From: Cyanodermella asteris
Lineage: Eukaryota > Ascomycota > Lecanoromycetes > Ostropales > Stictidaceae
Direction: 5' to 3'
Length of the DNA: 64,000 nt
Assembly (NCBI GenBank): GCA_900618795.1
Contig: UYJD01000017.1
Coordinates: forward strand, 2,314-66,313
Shown: piece by piece, positions 1-10,228 of the stretch
How positions within the stretch are numbered: the first letter of the stretch is position 1
How the letters are laid out: each line of letters opens with the position of its first letter
Notes under the pieces: generated by a model
What the model was told of the DNA's origin: nothing
Seen by the model: the letters and a program-made list of their open reading frames with translations, nothing else
Database searches by the model: none
Translations under genes and position numbers: made by a program

Positions 1-1381
1 GTGCTGTTAGACTCGGCCCATTTCGTGCTTGGGGCTGACGTTGAGATTGTGGCAGGCGAGATTTTGAGCTTCTTAAACGGGCCCGCATTCCAAGCATAAC
101 CCAGGCGCTGAGAACGTGCTTTGCCTGTTCTTTCTGGCATGTCATTGAAAGGCAAACTCAGCATCGGCAATCGGAACAAACGACTGTCTTCGCGTACGAG
201 GACCAGCAAGCTTGACGGATGATATAGTATCTTATGCACGATCACGTTCCATGCCAAGCCCGAACGGGAAATAATGGCTTGTCTTTTATTCTCGCAAATA
301 TGTAGTTGTGTCCACACGTATATTTCATCAAGGACGTGTGACAAATGAATCTCGGACTGCTGGATTTTAGGCAGATTGCGAGACGATCTCCCGTATGTAC
401 TCAAGCCATGCAAAATTAGAATCTCCGTGTTCCCCGGTACGTGCCCTTTTTATCCATCCTCATCGGGTACCCAAATCGCGACAAAAGTGCTGTTCACGCA
501 CATAGCCGGGTTGCGTCTTCCCGATATATCCGCCAAAACGCCGTCGCAAAAATGCAATAAAGAACAATAAAACAGTCAGCTGCGTGGTGAGAATGGTACA
601 TGGGGCTGGAGCCCGGTCGGAGATCGGGTTTCGGTGCACGGATCGCGTGAGGCTGGTGTCAGAGGAAGCGGTGTACCGAGTTGCAAGACGATGAGCGAAC
701 ACGCAGTTCGAAACAGGGGACGCCGCTCTCTGCGAATGTTTGTCGCTGCTTGCAGGTCTGATCCGTCTCCGGTCAGTAACGTCAGCGAGCCACGCGGTCT
801 CGGCCGCGGCCCGATCAGGAAACTTGTATGGTCTCAGGTTATCGCCGGTGTAGTGAATTGAGTTCCTCGGATGAAAATTAGTGGTTTCCAACGCGGCCGA
901 AGTTGAGAAACTCCATGGGGCCAAATTGACCGGCCATGTTGTTCTTGATCGCAACGTTTCTTCCACTAGGTCGATTTGTAAGTACTTTTTTAGAGAGAAA
1001 TTTGTCGCCGAATGCTCAGGCCCGGACAGAGAACGCTGGGGCAATAATGCGACGAGCGCGTAACGAACCCATTCCTCGAGTGGGAATCGTGCGGGCCAAG
1101 AAGGGTTATCGTAGCTGTTCAACTGTGGCAACGTTTCGACGTTCCGCCCTCAGGTACCAGCTTCAAAGCAGATACATAGCGTCCCTGAAGCTCGGGACCG
1201 CGTTGGTATTGTGATTGCTGTCCACCTTGCTGTCTCAGTGGGCTCGGCAAAAGTCCACTGTTTCTTTCCAGAAGTTGTTGACTTAAGTTTCCTCCTTTTC
1301 CTCGGCCTGCTCAATGGGTTTCCCTCTTTCGTCGTGTACGAGAAAGAAATCACTAGTAGAATAATTCCGAAAGATGTAGAC
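1..1381. other. Gene-free left edge, downstream of the DOCK gene
   Basis: I see no supportable gene in this stretch. A 223-codon open frame on the minus strand (460-1131) opens only with TTG, has no family resemblance and is overlapped by several plus-strand frames, so I treat it as chance. The right end should hold the 3' UTR and poly(A) region of the minus-strand DOCK gene, whose stop codon is at 1382. Confidence 0.6.
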
Positions 1382-4300
1382 TTACTGCCGTACCTCCACG
1401 CGGACGCCTATCGCATCGCCATCGCCCCATCGCTGAACGCTTCCATCGCCATCACTGCCAATTCCCAGCTTTCGAGCGCTGAGTCTCTTTCGCAGTGTAG
1501 CAACTCTACGCCCTGTCGTGGTTACGGTGCCGTTGCTGTGGCTCGTTGTTGGTCGGCCATCACGGTTGCGGTAAGCATCTTTGGCGCTTGTTATAGCAGT
1601 GTAAACTGGACCACTCATGTCTCCAGTCTCAGTATTTTGCCGGCGAGGTGCCGACATTGCTGCTTGCCCACGAGTCACCGAGGCCTGTAAAGATGACTTC
1701 GAAGACAGAATGTCGGGATTGCGCCCACCATGCGCTTCATTGACCGCAGAACTACTATTCGTACCAACCAAGGTCACTTTACCTTTGCCGAAACCAAACC
1801 CGTTCGACTGCGACAGCCCACCGGACGGTACTGTGTCGTTGCTATTAGCAGTCGACGGTTTTCTCTTGAGAAGCGCTGACAGTCTGTTGGCACGGGAATG
1901 TACACGAGCCTCTGAGTTCAACACCGGCTTAGGACGAGATGCTGTCTCAGGAAGTACGTCTTGAGCTTCGGATCGCGTTGTCTCGACACTGAAACCAGGT
2001 ATCTTTGGTGAAGGTGGCATGAGCTGGAAGTCCGGATCGGTGAAGAAGGGCAGCGTCGTTTCTGGTCCCTGCGCGGGTTGGAGCGCAGCCAATTCAGGAG
2101 CGAAGGTCGTCTGGAATTGAGTCTGCAGTTTCTGGAACTCCTGAGAAGGTATGCTCTTACTGAATGTGTTCAAGCAGTGGCGCAAAGTCGAGGTGAAATC
2201 AAGTAAAGCAATCTGAAGACCAGTCTTCATAGGGTCGTCCGGCTGGTGGCGTTCGTCGTCAGTCTCCTTCTTGGGCAACATGTCGCGATATTGCGCAACT
2301 GAGGTGGATGAGCTGGCATCAACAGAAGTTTTGACAGCTTCCATCAGGGACCAATTGCTCAAATCATCACCTTCGCACACGCGCTTCTCCAGTGTCCAAA
2401 GTTCAGAAGTCTTTCTGACCGTCCTCTCGATCGCAGTCTGATCAGGGGATAAGGGCAATATTTCTTCTGCGATGATTTCACTCCTTCGCAAGATGGTTGG
2501 GAAAACCTCGGCAGTGGTGTAAACTGTCTTTTCCACCCATTGATCGCGCACACCTGTCTTGGGAGAATGCCTTTTTGTTGTGACGGCGAAGTTGACTGGG
2601 CTTGCAGAAAGAACGTATTCCTTGGTAGCAAAGCCAACTTTGGTCCGTTGATAGAGAGGATGTTTGAGATCGCGATAGGGAGTGACAGCTGTTACAAGCA
2701 AGAACTGGCCTTCGCCTTCCACATTGTCAGTTGACGTTGCAAGTTGAGCTTGAGGATGCTCTCGTTGTAGACGATCTGTGAAAGTTACTAGCCTCTCTGC
2801 GCCATTGCCTTCGAAAACGAATTGCTTGTCGCGTAGGCTGGGAGGGAAACTGAGGCCCTTGTATACCACGCGGAAATAACGTGGGCTCTGCCCTTCTCCT
2901 CTTGCTATCAGCTCGTACACCTTGGCCATGCCTCGCTGAGCTCGGGCGAGTTTCGCAAAATCGAAGCTGGTATGTTCGTAATGGTCTGCAAGCTCACGGT
3001 AGCACTCCAGGACAGAGCTATAGGCTGCGCCTTCCTCGAAATGCTTGATCATGTCAAAGTAGATGGCCTCTTTCCGCTCAAAGTGAGTCTGTGTTGGGAA
3101 TGCCGGACTCTTCAGCTCTTCGGCTAACTTGTTGGTATTCCAGTCATACAAGTCGGCATGAAGCCTGAGTGCAAGACCCGCTTCTTTGAAGCATCTTGAC
3201 TGTGCTTCACTGTCGGCTAACTGATGCACATAGCCAATGAAGATGTCTTCCTTTTGCATTTCACGGAGGAAGTCCATTAAACGAAGTGTGTTCATGGTGC
3301 GGAAGGCATCGCTCGTGTCCGGATTGTGGACAACAATCAGCAGATCGAGGAGGTCTTCGACGACGCTAATGAGATCTTTGAAAGACTCCCATAATTCGTT
3401 GTCTGATGTTTCTGCCAAAGGCTCAAACAAGTCCATGAGCTCGATGATGAAAAGCTTTTGCTGCGCGTTTTCGGCAACATTCTTGTTCTTGAGCAAGAAG
3501 TCCAGATTGTCGATGATCTCGTGCTGGATTACCCCGAGATCGCCATTGAGAGTCCATTCGCTAATGATCATACTCTGTAGTATCTGTACAGCTGTGGCGC
3601 GAAGACCTGCATGCACGCTGAGACAGAGCTCGACAATTGGACCTACCAAACTGGGCACATACTGGACTTGATAGCCACCCAATCGATCGAGGCCGTACTG
3701 CTCCTTCTCTTCCTTGTCGGTCTCCCATCCAATCGCGTTCCAGCATCGGGCTAGGAGTCCAGCACCAACTTCACGTACATCACCTGCAATTTTCCACACC
3801 GCCCGGCGCTTTTGCTCCGGAAATGTTTCCAGCGCCAGATTGTCGCTGCCAATGATGCTGAGAAGTGACATGAACAAAGCACGCCATAACTCCGTGCGAA
3901 ATTCACCCGCCTGTTCAGGTGGAGGAAGGAAGGCCTCTTTCATGTAGAGAAACAGTCGTTGAACTGTGAACAATGCGCCGCGATGGTGGTAAAGTGACAA
4001 TGTCAGCCAGGACCGCGGATAAGCTTCGCCGATGATTACTGAGCGTAGCACCTCAAAGGTTATCACTAGACGCTCGGCATCGTACATTCTTGAGTCTATG
4101 GATACGCCTCTGAATGCAGTCAGCGCCCCGGTGACTTCCAGCAGACTCTCGTCCACGGGGCATTCGTAGGCGAGCGGCTTGGTCACGACGGGATAGCTCT
4201 GGGGGAAAAGCGGCGAGAAGGCGTTCCTGTGGGTTCGGCCAGCGTCGCGTAGACAAATGTAGCTGTCTAATAGCTTTGTGTAGAGGTTATCCAGCAATCT

Positions 4301-7300
4301 GCCGTACCCGTCACTTCGGACGGTAATGATGCTCACACATAATCTGACCTGCTCCCTGTACTGATCGGTTACTTCGGCAGTGGCTCCCCAATATGGCGCA
4401 ATCCAGCCAGCAATTTTCTGATACGTGGGGTTGAGTGCTTCGGCTCCCAATGGGAATTTTGTTCGGAATACTTCAAGGTTCTTTGACAAGTCAAGTATCA
4501 TTGATAGTCGATGCAGTTGTAGCTTGCCCTGACAGTTGTTGGTGGAATCGACAAAATCGTACGAGCATCTCCAAAGCCTCGGGTGTTCCACGCAAGTGCC
4601 CAAGACCATCAGCAAGGGGGTGTGATTTTGCATGAGGAGCGCCTTGCTTCCTACGAGCGCGGGAGACGGATTGCGGATGAGGCTGGTGAAGGAACGAAAC
4701 AGCTTCTCTACCTCAATGGCAAAGGTTTCGTTGGATCCATTTCCGTTGGTGATGCCTACACTGGCTTCCTGCCCCTCACGCTGCTTGCGTGATTTCACAA
4801 CGAATCGCAGAAGGAGGCTGCCACATTTGATGGTCGAGTTGAGGTGACGAGAGTTTTGATAATCTGTCGTCCTGGCGAATAGTCGTTGCATGCTTTTGAG
4901 TAATGGAATTGCAACATGAGGGAAGTCAAAAATGTTGTCAATGTATTTCCCCACAACAGGCTCCTTATTGAATCGTCGATCACGAGATATACCGAGAACC
5001 GTCACCAAGTTGGCAAGAACGAGGTCTTCGAACTCATCGTGTCCAGCTTTGTCGGTCATGATACCAAACATGGCGGTGAATACTTCTACAGTGAGCTTGA
5101 CAATTTCGATATCTGGAACGAACGAAAGCTGCCTGAGGAGTACTGACAGATGCTCGGCGGAGTGTTGCTTCCAATTCAATATTCCGAGCAGAACCTGGTC
5201 CTGGGTGAGTTCGGTGCTGCAGAGGAACGTTTCGATGCTCAAAGTCGCTGTTGAGGTTGGTCGTCCTTCGAAATTGCGATTTGCCGTACCGGGACGAGAA
5301 TCCCAGGGCAAATCCAAGTATGCGCCTCGCCCATTCATCTGCCTAGACGTCACTTTGTCATAGATGTATAGCAACGGCAAATGGCGTCCATCCTCGATGA
5401 ATGCTCCATTGGACCAAAGCGGCATCCAAGCCAAAGCAAATGGGAAGTTGGGAGCGTCGGCGACGCTCATGATGATATGGCAGTGTGGAACCTCATCGCT
5501 AGGGATGGCGAGTCGAATCGTCTGTTTCCAAGTCTCACCCCGTCTGATCGCAGTTGTGCGCCAGGCTGTCACGCCACTAGAATTCGAGTTTGGGAAGATG
5601 CAGTGCTCGACTCTCTGACCTGTAGACTTTCGAATCTCCATGGTCAACTGAAGATTTTGCTTGTTTACGCCATCTTGTAGCTGCTGTACGCCTCTTTCTG
5701 GGTGTGAGAATGTGACAAAGTCCTGCAGATTCGGCGCCGTCACCGTGATATATATGTCAGAACGCGGCTCCTTTGGCGCTCCTGGGAACCCAATCTTGGA
5801 AGTTTTGTGTACGTTGAGGAGAGCTGTGGGTGTGATCCGGATTAGCTCATCAACGTCGGAACTGAGGAAGCTCTGTGCGTGAACCTGTATCTGAGTGACC
5901 TGTAGACATTCCTCGAACTTATTTGTCAGCGATTGCATGATCTCGGGTATGATTGCATTCCAATTGTCCTGGTCGCCGCCGCGCGGGCCTGTCTCTGAAG
6001 GCGCCCACACGGTGACCGTCTCATCGGCTTGAGAGTTGTGGGACAGGATGTCTTTCAGTTTGACCACAGCGACACCAATATCGCGGAGCGCAGTCGCAGT
6101 TGGCTTTGCTTCAGCAGGACTAGCAGAAGACTGGGGACCAGGCGCTACAGTTGTCGAGTTGGTTGCCGCCGTTGAGGGTCTCATCATCTGTTCTTCACTC
6201 GATACTGAGGCACTTGGCGGGTCCTCTGCTATCCGTGGGGGCGCGTTGAACTTCTTCCTGTGCGTGCCCAAGCGATTGGCTCCCCACAGAAGACTGCGCC
6301 GACTGGCATTACTAGCTTTGCTGGCTAAGGACTCCTTCGGCCCATTTTCCATGCCGTTTTGTTGCAGATTCGAAAGGAGCATGGTGGACTGGCGACTCGG
6401 GCCTGCTCGAGCAGGTGCTGGAGGATTTGGTTTCACGTCCTGCTTGGCTTGAACTTTGATGACCAGGAACAACTCAGCATCTGACCCAGAGAGGTCCCCG
6501 GTGTCCATAGCGGTAAGATCCGTGAAAAGGGTCCTCGTTTTGCTTTGGTTTCTCTTCTTGTCGTCCGGACATTCCGCCGAAAATGATTCTGTCAGACGGA
6601 CAGGATTCTCTCCAGGGACTTTCCGATATATGTACATGAGCAGATTCGGGACCACGGGACCCAGATTGCTGGCAACGCTGCGAATTTCAACGAGGAGATG
6701 ATGAAGGTTGATAGATTCTGGAGCCGTCTTCAGCGGCTGATCCAGGAGAGCCATGTTGGCAGAGAGCTTCGTGATTTCAAGGACACTGTCCGCTGCAGTC
6801 AACAGTCTGCCTCTTTGCTTAGGATCTCTGATGATGATCTCATCGTTGACAAGTTTGTTGCCTTTGACCATGCCCCAGACTACCTTTTCATGAAGCTCTA
6901 AGACTTCTTGTGCCGTCAGCACGCCGTGTAATAGCTGCCGTCGGGCCATGTCAAGCCTGTTCATAAGCCTGGTAAGCTTCGCAAGTTTTCCGTATTGCCG
7001 TGATAGGAGAAGTTCATGCAAGTTGGTCGAGTGCCACTCGCGCAAGCACGATGCAATCTCATCCACAAGCGGCTCGTTGGCGCAGGTTGGAGTCTCATCA
7101 CCAATCTTTAGCATTGGCACCGGTGCCGGGGGCCGAGGCGCCGCTGGATCTCTCGGGGGAAGTGAGGTGGGAGTAATAGGTCCCGTAATACTTGGAGAAT
7201 GGTCTTTCATTTCGATTGTGGTTATGCGGCTCGAGCCATTAGGTTGAGGCCATGGTGACTCTCCTGGTGCTGGTGGAGCAATGAACTGTCGATGAGAGGT

Positions 7301-7678
7301 GTCTGAGTCTGCAGCATCGGTCGGGCGGGTGCCATTGGCTTCCTGTTTTGTTTGTCCCTGAGCATTGGGATCCGCTTCACCAGAGGCCGGCAGACCGTCG
7401 TTCTCGCCTCCAATGTATTCCCTAATCTCAACGCAGCTGCGTGGGAATATGCCGGAGAAGACGCGTGCTTCGAGTGTCTGGCCCTTGGTGCTCGTTAGGC
7501 CGGACAGTAAGGATGGGGGCGCAACGAGGTATCCACGGAGCCATGCACCTCCAATGCCCCCCTCTTCAATTATGTACAACTCATCTCCAAGCTCGAGAGG
7601 CAGATCTGCAGGTGCAGCAGGCTGGAAGGGGTAGACGGCGATGGCAAAGGCGATTCGGGGCAGCGGCCGCCAGGGCAT
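1382..7678 (-). CDS. DOCK-family guanine nucleotide exchange factor (SH3 - DHR1/C2 - DHR2)
   Basis: Predicted 2,098-residue protein in one uninterrupted frame. Residues about 8-90 form an SH3 domain (AVYPFQP near the start, ELGDELYIIEE, and GIFPRSCVEI at its end). A C2/DHR1 domain begins near residue 640 (EPRSDIYITVTAPN), after which comes a long helical repeat region. The DHR2 exchange domain lies at roughly residues 1430-1790, with FDMIKHFEEGAAYSS, the helix YRELADHYEHTSFDFAKLA and a conserved RYFRVVYKG segment. The C-terminal 250 residues are Ser/Thr/Arg-rich and probably disordered. Family knowledge: DOCK proteins load GTP onto Rac or Cdc42 at the plasma membrane, usually with an ELMO partner, and the fungal relatives act in polarity and hyphal growth. 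The SH3 domain suggests an ELMO-dependent DOCK-A/B type. The start was chosen because SH3 begins almost at once. In-frame introns cannot be excluded. I am sure of the family; the GTPase partner is inferred. Confidence 0.93.
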   Translation of the reverse strand: MPWRPLPRIAFAIAVYPFQPAAPADLPLELGDELYIIEEGGIGGAWLRGYLVAPPSLLSGLTSTKGQTLEARVFSGIFPRSCVEIREYIGGENDGLPASGEADPNAQGQTKQEANGTRPTDAADSDTSHRQFIAPPAPGESPWPQPNGSSRITTIEMKDHSPSITGPITPTSLPPRDPAAPRPPAPVPMLKIGDETPTCANEPLVDEIASCLREWHSTNLHELLLSRQYGKLAKLTRLMNRLDMARRQLLHGVLTAQEVLELHEKVVWGMVKGNKLVNDEIIIRDPKQRGRLLTAADSVLEITKLSANMALLDQPLKTAPESINLHHLLVEIRSVASNLGPVVPNLLMYIYRKVPGENPVRLTESFSAECPDDKKRNQSKTRTLFTDLTAMDTGDLSGSDAELFLVIKVQAKQDVKPNPPAPARAGPSRQSTMLLSNLQQNGMENGPKESLASKASNASRRSLLWGANRLGTHRKKFNAPPRIAEDPPSASVSSEEQMMRPSTAATNSTTVAPGPQSSASPAEAKPTATALRDIGVAVVKLKDILSHNSQADETVTVWAPSETGPRGGDQDNWNAIIPEIMQSLTNKFEECLQVTQIQVHAQSFLSSDVDELIRITPTALLNVHKTSKIGFPGAPKEPRSDIYITVTAPNLQDFVTFSHPERGVQQLQDGVNKQNLQLTMEIRKSTGQRVEHCIFPNSNSSGVTAWRTTAIRRGETWKQTIRLAIPSDEVPHCHIIMSVADAPNFPFALAWMPLWSNGAFIEDGRHLPLLYIYDKVTSRQMNGRGAYLDLPWDSRPGTANRNFEGRPTSTATLSIETFLCSTELTQDQVLLGILNWKQHSAEHLSVLLRQLSFVPDIEIVKLTVEVFTAMFGIMTDKAGHDEFEDLVLANLVTVLGISRDRRFNKEPVVGKYIDNIFDFPHVAIPLLKSMQRLFARTTDYQNSRHLNSTIKCGSLLLRFVVKSRKQREGQEASVGITNGNGSNETFAIEVEKLFRSFTSLIRNPSPALVGSKALLMQNHTPLLMVLGTCVEHPRLWRCSYDFVDSTNNCQGKLQLHRLSMILDLSKNLEVFRTKFPLGAEALNPTYQKIAGWIAPYWGATAEVTDQYREQVRLCVSIITVRSDGYGRLLDNLYTKLLDSYICLRDAGRTHRNAFSPLFPQSYPVVTKPLAYECPVDESLLEVTGALTAFRGVSIDSRMYDAERLVITFEVLRSVIIGEAYPRSWLTLSLYHHRGALFTVQRLFLYMKEAFLPPPEQAGEFRTELWRALFMSLLSIIGSDNLALETFPEQKRRAVWKIAGDVREVGAGLLARCWNAIGWETDKEEKEQYGLDRLGGYQVQYVPSLVGPIVELCLSVHAGLRATAVQILQSMIISEWTLNGDLGVIQHEIIDNLDFLLKNKNVAENAQQKLFIIELMDLFEPLAETSDNELWESFKDLISVVEDLLDLLIVVHNPDTSDAFRTMNTLRLMDFLREMQKEDIFIGYVHQLADSEAQSRCFKEAGLALRLHADLYDWNTNKLAEELKSPAFPTQTHFERKEAIYFDMIKHFEEGAAYSSVLECYRELADHYEHTSFDFAKLARAQRGMAKVYELIARGEGQSPRYFRVVYKGLSFPPSLRDKQFVFEGNGAERLVTFTDRLQREHPQAQLATSTDNVEGEGQFLLVTAVTPYRDLKHPLYQRTKVGFATKEYVLSASPVNFAVTTKRHSPKTGVRDQWVEKTVYTTAEVFPTILRRSEIIAEEILPLSPDQTAIERTVRKTSELWTLEKRVCEGDDLSNWSLMEAVKTSVDASSSTSVAQYRDMLPKKETDDERHQPDDPMKTGLQIALLDFTSTLRHCLNTFSKSIPSQEFQKLQTQFQTTFAPELAALQPAQGPETTLPFFTDPDFQLMPPSPKIPGFSVETTRSEAQDVLPETASRPKPVLNSEARVHSRANRLSALLKRKPSTANSNDTVPSGGLSQSNGFGFGKGKVTLVGTNSSSAVNEAHGGRNPDILSSKSSLQASVTRGQAAMSAPRRQNTETGDMSGPVYTAITSAKDAYRNRDGRPTTSHSNGTVTTTGRRVATLRKRLSARKLGIGSDGDGSVQRWGDGDAIGVRVEVRQ

Positions 7679-8093
7679 GGCGACGCCGAGGTTTGGGCAA
7701 TGAAAGCCCCGTGGTGGTCGAGCAATCGAGTATCACAGCAACAAGGTATCAGCAACGACGGCGGTCATGCTCTGTCGGTCTGTCCTGCCTCTGCGGCAAC
7801 GCCGGGCTCGCGCTGTCGAGCTGGTCGCAAGTCGGTCTGCTGAAGCCCAAAGGAGTACTCGTGCTGCAAGTCTGGCGCGAAGGGGCTCCAAGTCGAGTGA
7901 TGGCCAAGCTTGCAGGAGTAAAGCGGCTCTTTCGCGACGGATGTCTGATTTGTCGGTCCCAGCGGTCCTAGCGCGCAATTGCCAGTGCCTTATGTATCGC
8001 CGACGGTGGGTGATGCGATGGTGAAGCTGCAGGGCGTGCTCCCGCGGATACTGTAGGGCAGACAAGGATGAAGGCGTGTAACGAGCGGCAACA
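7679..8093. other. Intergenic stretch upstream of the DOCK gene
   Basis: This 415-bp stretch lies upstream of the minus-strand DOCK start codon and should hold its promoter and 5' leader. The short overlapping frames on both strands show no recognisable domain. I see no further feature. Confidence 0.5.
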
Positions 8094-8813
8094 ATGCTGG
8101 AGAGCAAAGGCGCGAAATTGTCCAAGGAAGCGAGGATTCGGCGTAGTGGTTCAATTCAACAATCTCATGCTGGCAATCTTGAGGGCCAGTGCCATGATAG
8201 GCAGCGCGACTCGACGATTGGGTTGGCAGCTGGAAGTTGGCACGGTTGGCACAGGGGCCGAGCTTTGACCTCGACGCTAGACTATGCCGGTATTAAGCTT
8301 CATCTTGCCTCCATCCCTCACTCACAAAGTCACCATCGTTATTCGTCAGGTCTCACTGCTTGCGTCGAACCGTGCATGGAGCATGTGCATATCGACACTA
8401 TCGCGTCTGTCTCAGTGCCACCAAGAAGCAGTGTCTTCTGTACCCCCGCAATCCGCGATCTCCATATATTCTTCCACGACCTCGGCTTTGTATATACTTG
8501 CAACGTTGCTGCTTGCTTGCACTCAGAAAACCCTCAGAACATGCTCAACGGCCAGGAATACACCATCTGCCAGCGTCGGCTTCGAGCCTGTGCTCATGAC
8601 GCAGTCCAGGACCTGACAGTACCAATGCTGCAAAACGTTTCTGCTAGCACACTAACCACCACATTTGCCTTGCCTGTGCCCTCGGACCGACCACCGAGGC
8701 ACACCAATCGACCGTCGAGAATGTCGCTGTTCGACATCGTGCCTGCCGGATTTCAAAATGCCTGGCGCGGGATCCAACAAAATGCTTTCCGCCTTGAGCA
8801 GGCAGCTCAATGA
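8094..8813 (+). CDS. Doubtful ORF, 239 codons, no recognised family
   Basis: An ATG-started frame of 239 codons, divergent from the DOCK gene. I recognise no domain, signal peptide or membrane segment. The second half uses mostly C or G at third codon positions, as real genes here do, while the first half does not. An internal ATG at 8720 opens a short frame (MSLFDIVPAGFQNAWRGIQ...). It could be the last exon of a small lineage-specific gene or a chance frame in a GC-rich intergenic region. No intron is needed, and no supporting regulatory signal is visible. Confidence 0.2.
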   Translation: MLESKGAKLSKEARIRRSGSIQQSHAGNLEGQCHDRQRDSTIGLAAGSWHGWHRGRALTSTLDYAGIKLHLASIPHSQSHHRYSSGLTACVEPCMEHVHIDTIASVSVPPRSSVFCTPAIRDLHIFFHDLGFVYTCNVAACLHSENPQNMLNGQEYTICQRRLRACAHDAVQDLTVPMLQNVSASTLTTTFALPVPSDRPPRHTNRPSRMSLFDIVPAGFQNAWRGIQQNAFRLEQAAQ

Positions 8814-10228
8814 TAGCTGATAGGCAACCGAGCGCTTCTGATAGCTTAATCCGCTTTTCAGGCACTCATGGAATAAACCCGCAGTTCAAGACAACCAGAA
8901 CAGAGCAGATGATTTTACACATCTGAGGGCCGCAGACCTTTGGATCAATACACTCGCAGGCTTACCCTGCTATGTATGCGTCCGCGATTCGACATGTTTA
9001 CAGGCAGCGGGTCTGAGAATCTGGACTTGTCCCCCGTCATATTGTTCCTGTCGAATCTACGAACATTCCGGTGTGCTAACAATGTCTCAGTGCCACGCAA
9101 TGTTTCGTTGCCCGAGTTCCAGGCCTCAGCGACAGGAAATCCAGGCAGCATTTGCACCAGAGTGGCTTGGTGCATCATAAGCTGAGATCACGAGCACGAT
9201 CTTGCAACGATAGTGAACATGTGTGTGCAAAACACTGCACTTGCGGGGAGACCTCTATGTCTGGGTGGCCAAAAGGGATCCCTGACAATGTCTGTCAACA
9301 GCAGAAGACTACGTATGGAGGTAGTGGTGCTTGAACTCTTGCTACCACTTGCAGTAAGACTGCTGAAAGGGGAGTCTATCAGGATATCATACCGATGGTG
9401 TAGCGCAGTGCTGCACTTCGTCAGATGTCGCGTACGAGTTTCAAACTCTGAACAGGCACGGCCAGGGACGCGCTCAGCGGCATCTGACACCAGCGGTCTA
9501 GCGGCTCGAAGGCTGCACACTTGCCACGGCAATCACCTCTGAACAACAAGCTGCTTGTATCTCGCTCTTGTTGATAGCGAGTCAACATCAGAGACTCCGC
9601 ACGGACGCGGTGCGGCTCACGTCTGACGACCGCTCTTAACGAAGATAGCAAGTTTACGGGCCATTGTCGTCGAGGAGCAATTCCCAAAATCTCAGTGAGG
9701 ACTGGCGTACGAATGCATGCATTGAACGTACTGGAATTCGGAGCACTGAGTATGCCAGCCACAGCCCAGCCACCGAGTGAATGCTTCCTGCGCATAGCGT
9801 GCGCGTCGGTCTCACGACAACTTCAGCTATGCTTCTTTACTCTCTAGCTGTGTGGCCGACTCTTCAAAGGCCAGTTGATCCAAAGAAATAAGTGTTTGAG
9901 CACTTTACAGCGATTGTGTTTTGCGTTGTGTGGGTTATGTGCCGCGGCATCCTGATTTGAATGTCGAACTGCTCCTTGATCGAGTGACCTGTACGACATC
10001 AGTTGTTGTCATGTCTGGAATGCTCAAGCCCAAAGCATCGACGCGTTGCCCGCCATTCTTCGTCTAGTTGCTGTGAACAGCCGGACAAGCGGTGCGAATG
10101 CTCATTTCGAAAAAGTTTCAAATACTGCGCCATGACTTCTTGTTTTGCTTCCCAAGTTCATACTCTCCGATAATACTCGAAAACTTTTACATTTTGGGGC
10201 CATACCAAGTTTTATTGGCGTTGTCATC
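8814..10228. other. Intergenic, upstream of the Ser-rich secreted protein
   Basis: About 1.4 kb without a supportable gene. The short frames on both strands (for example 9188-9532 minus and 9213-9542 plus) are mutual shadows without domains. The right end should hold the promoter and leader of the gene starting at 10229. I see no repeat or element. Confidence 0.5.

Noticed and set aside
460-1131. A 223-codon minus-strand open frame at the left edge
   Set aside because: It starts only at TTG, shows no domain, and is overlapped by several frames on the other strand.
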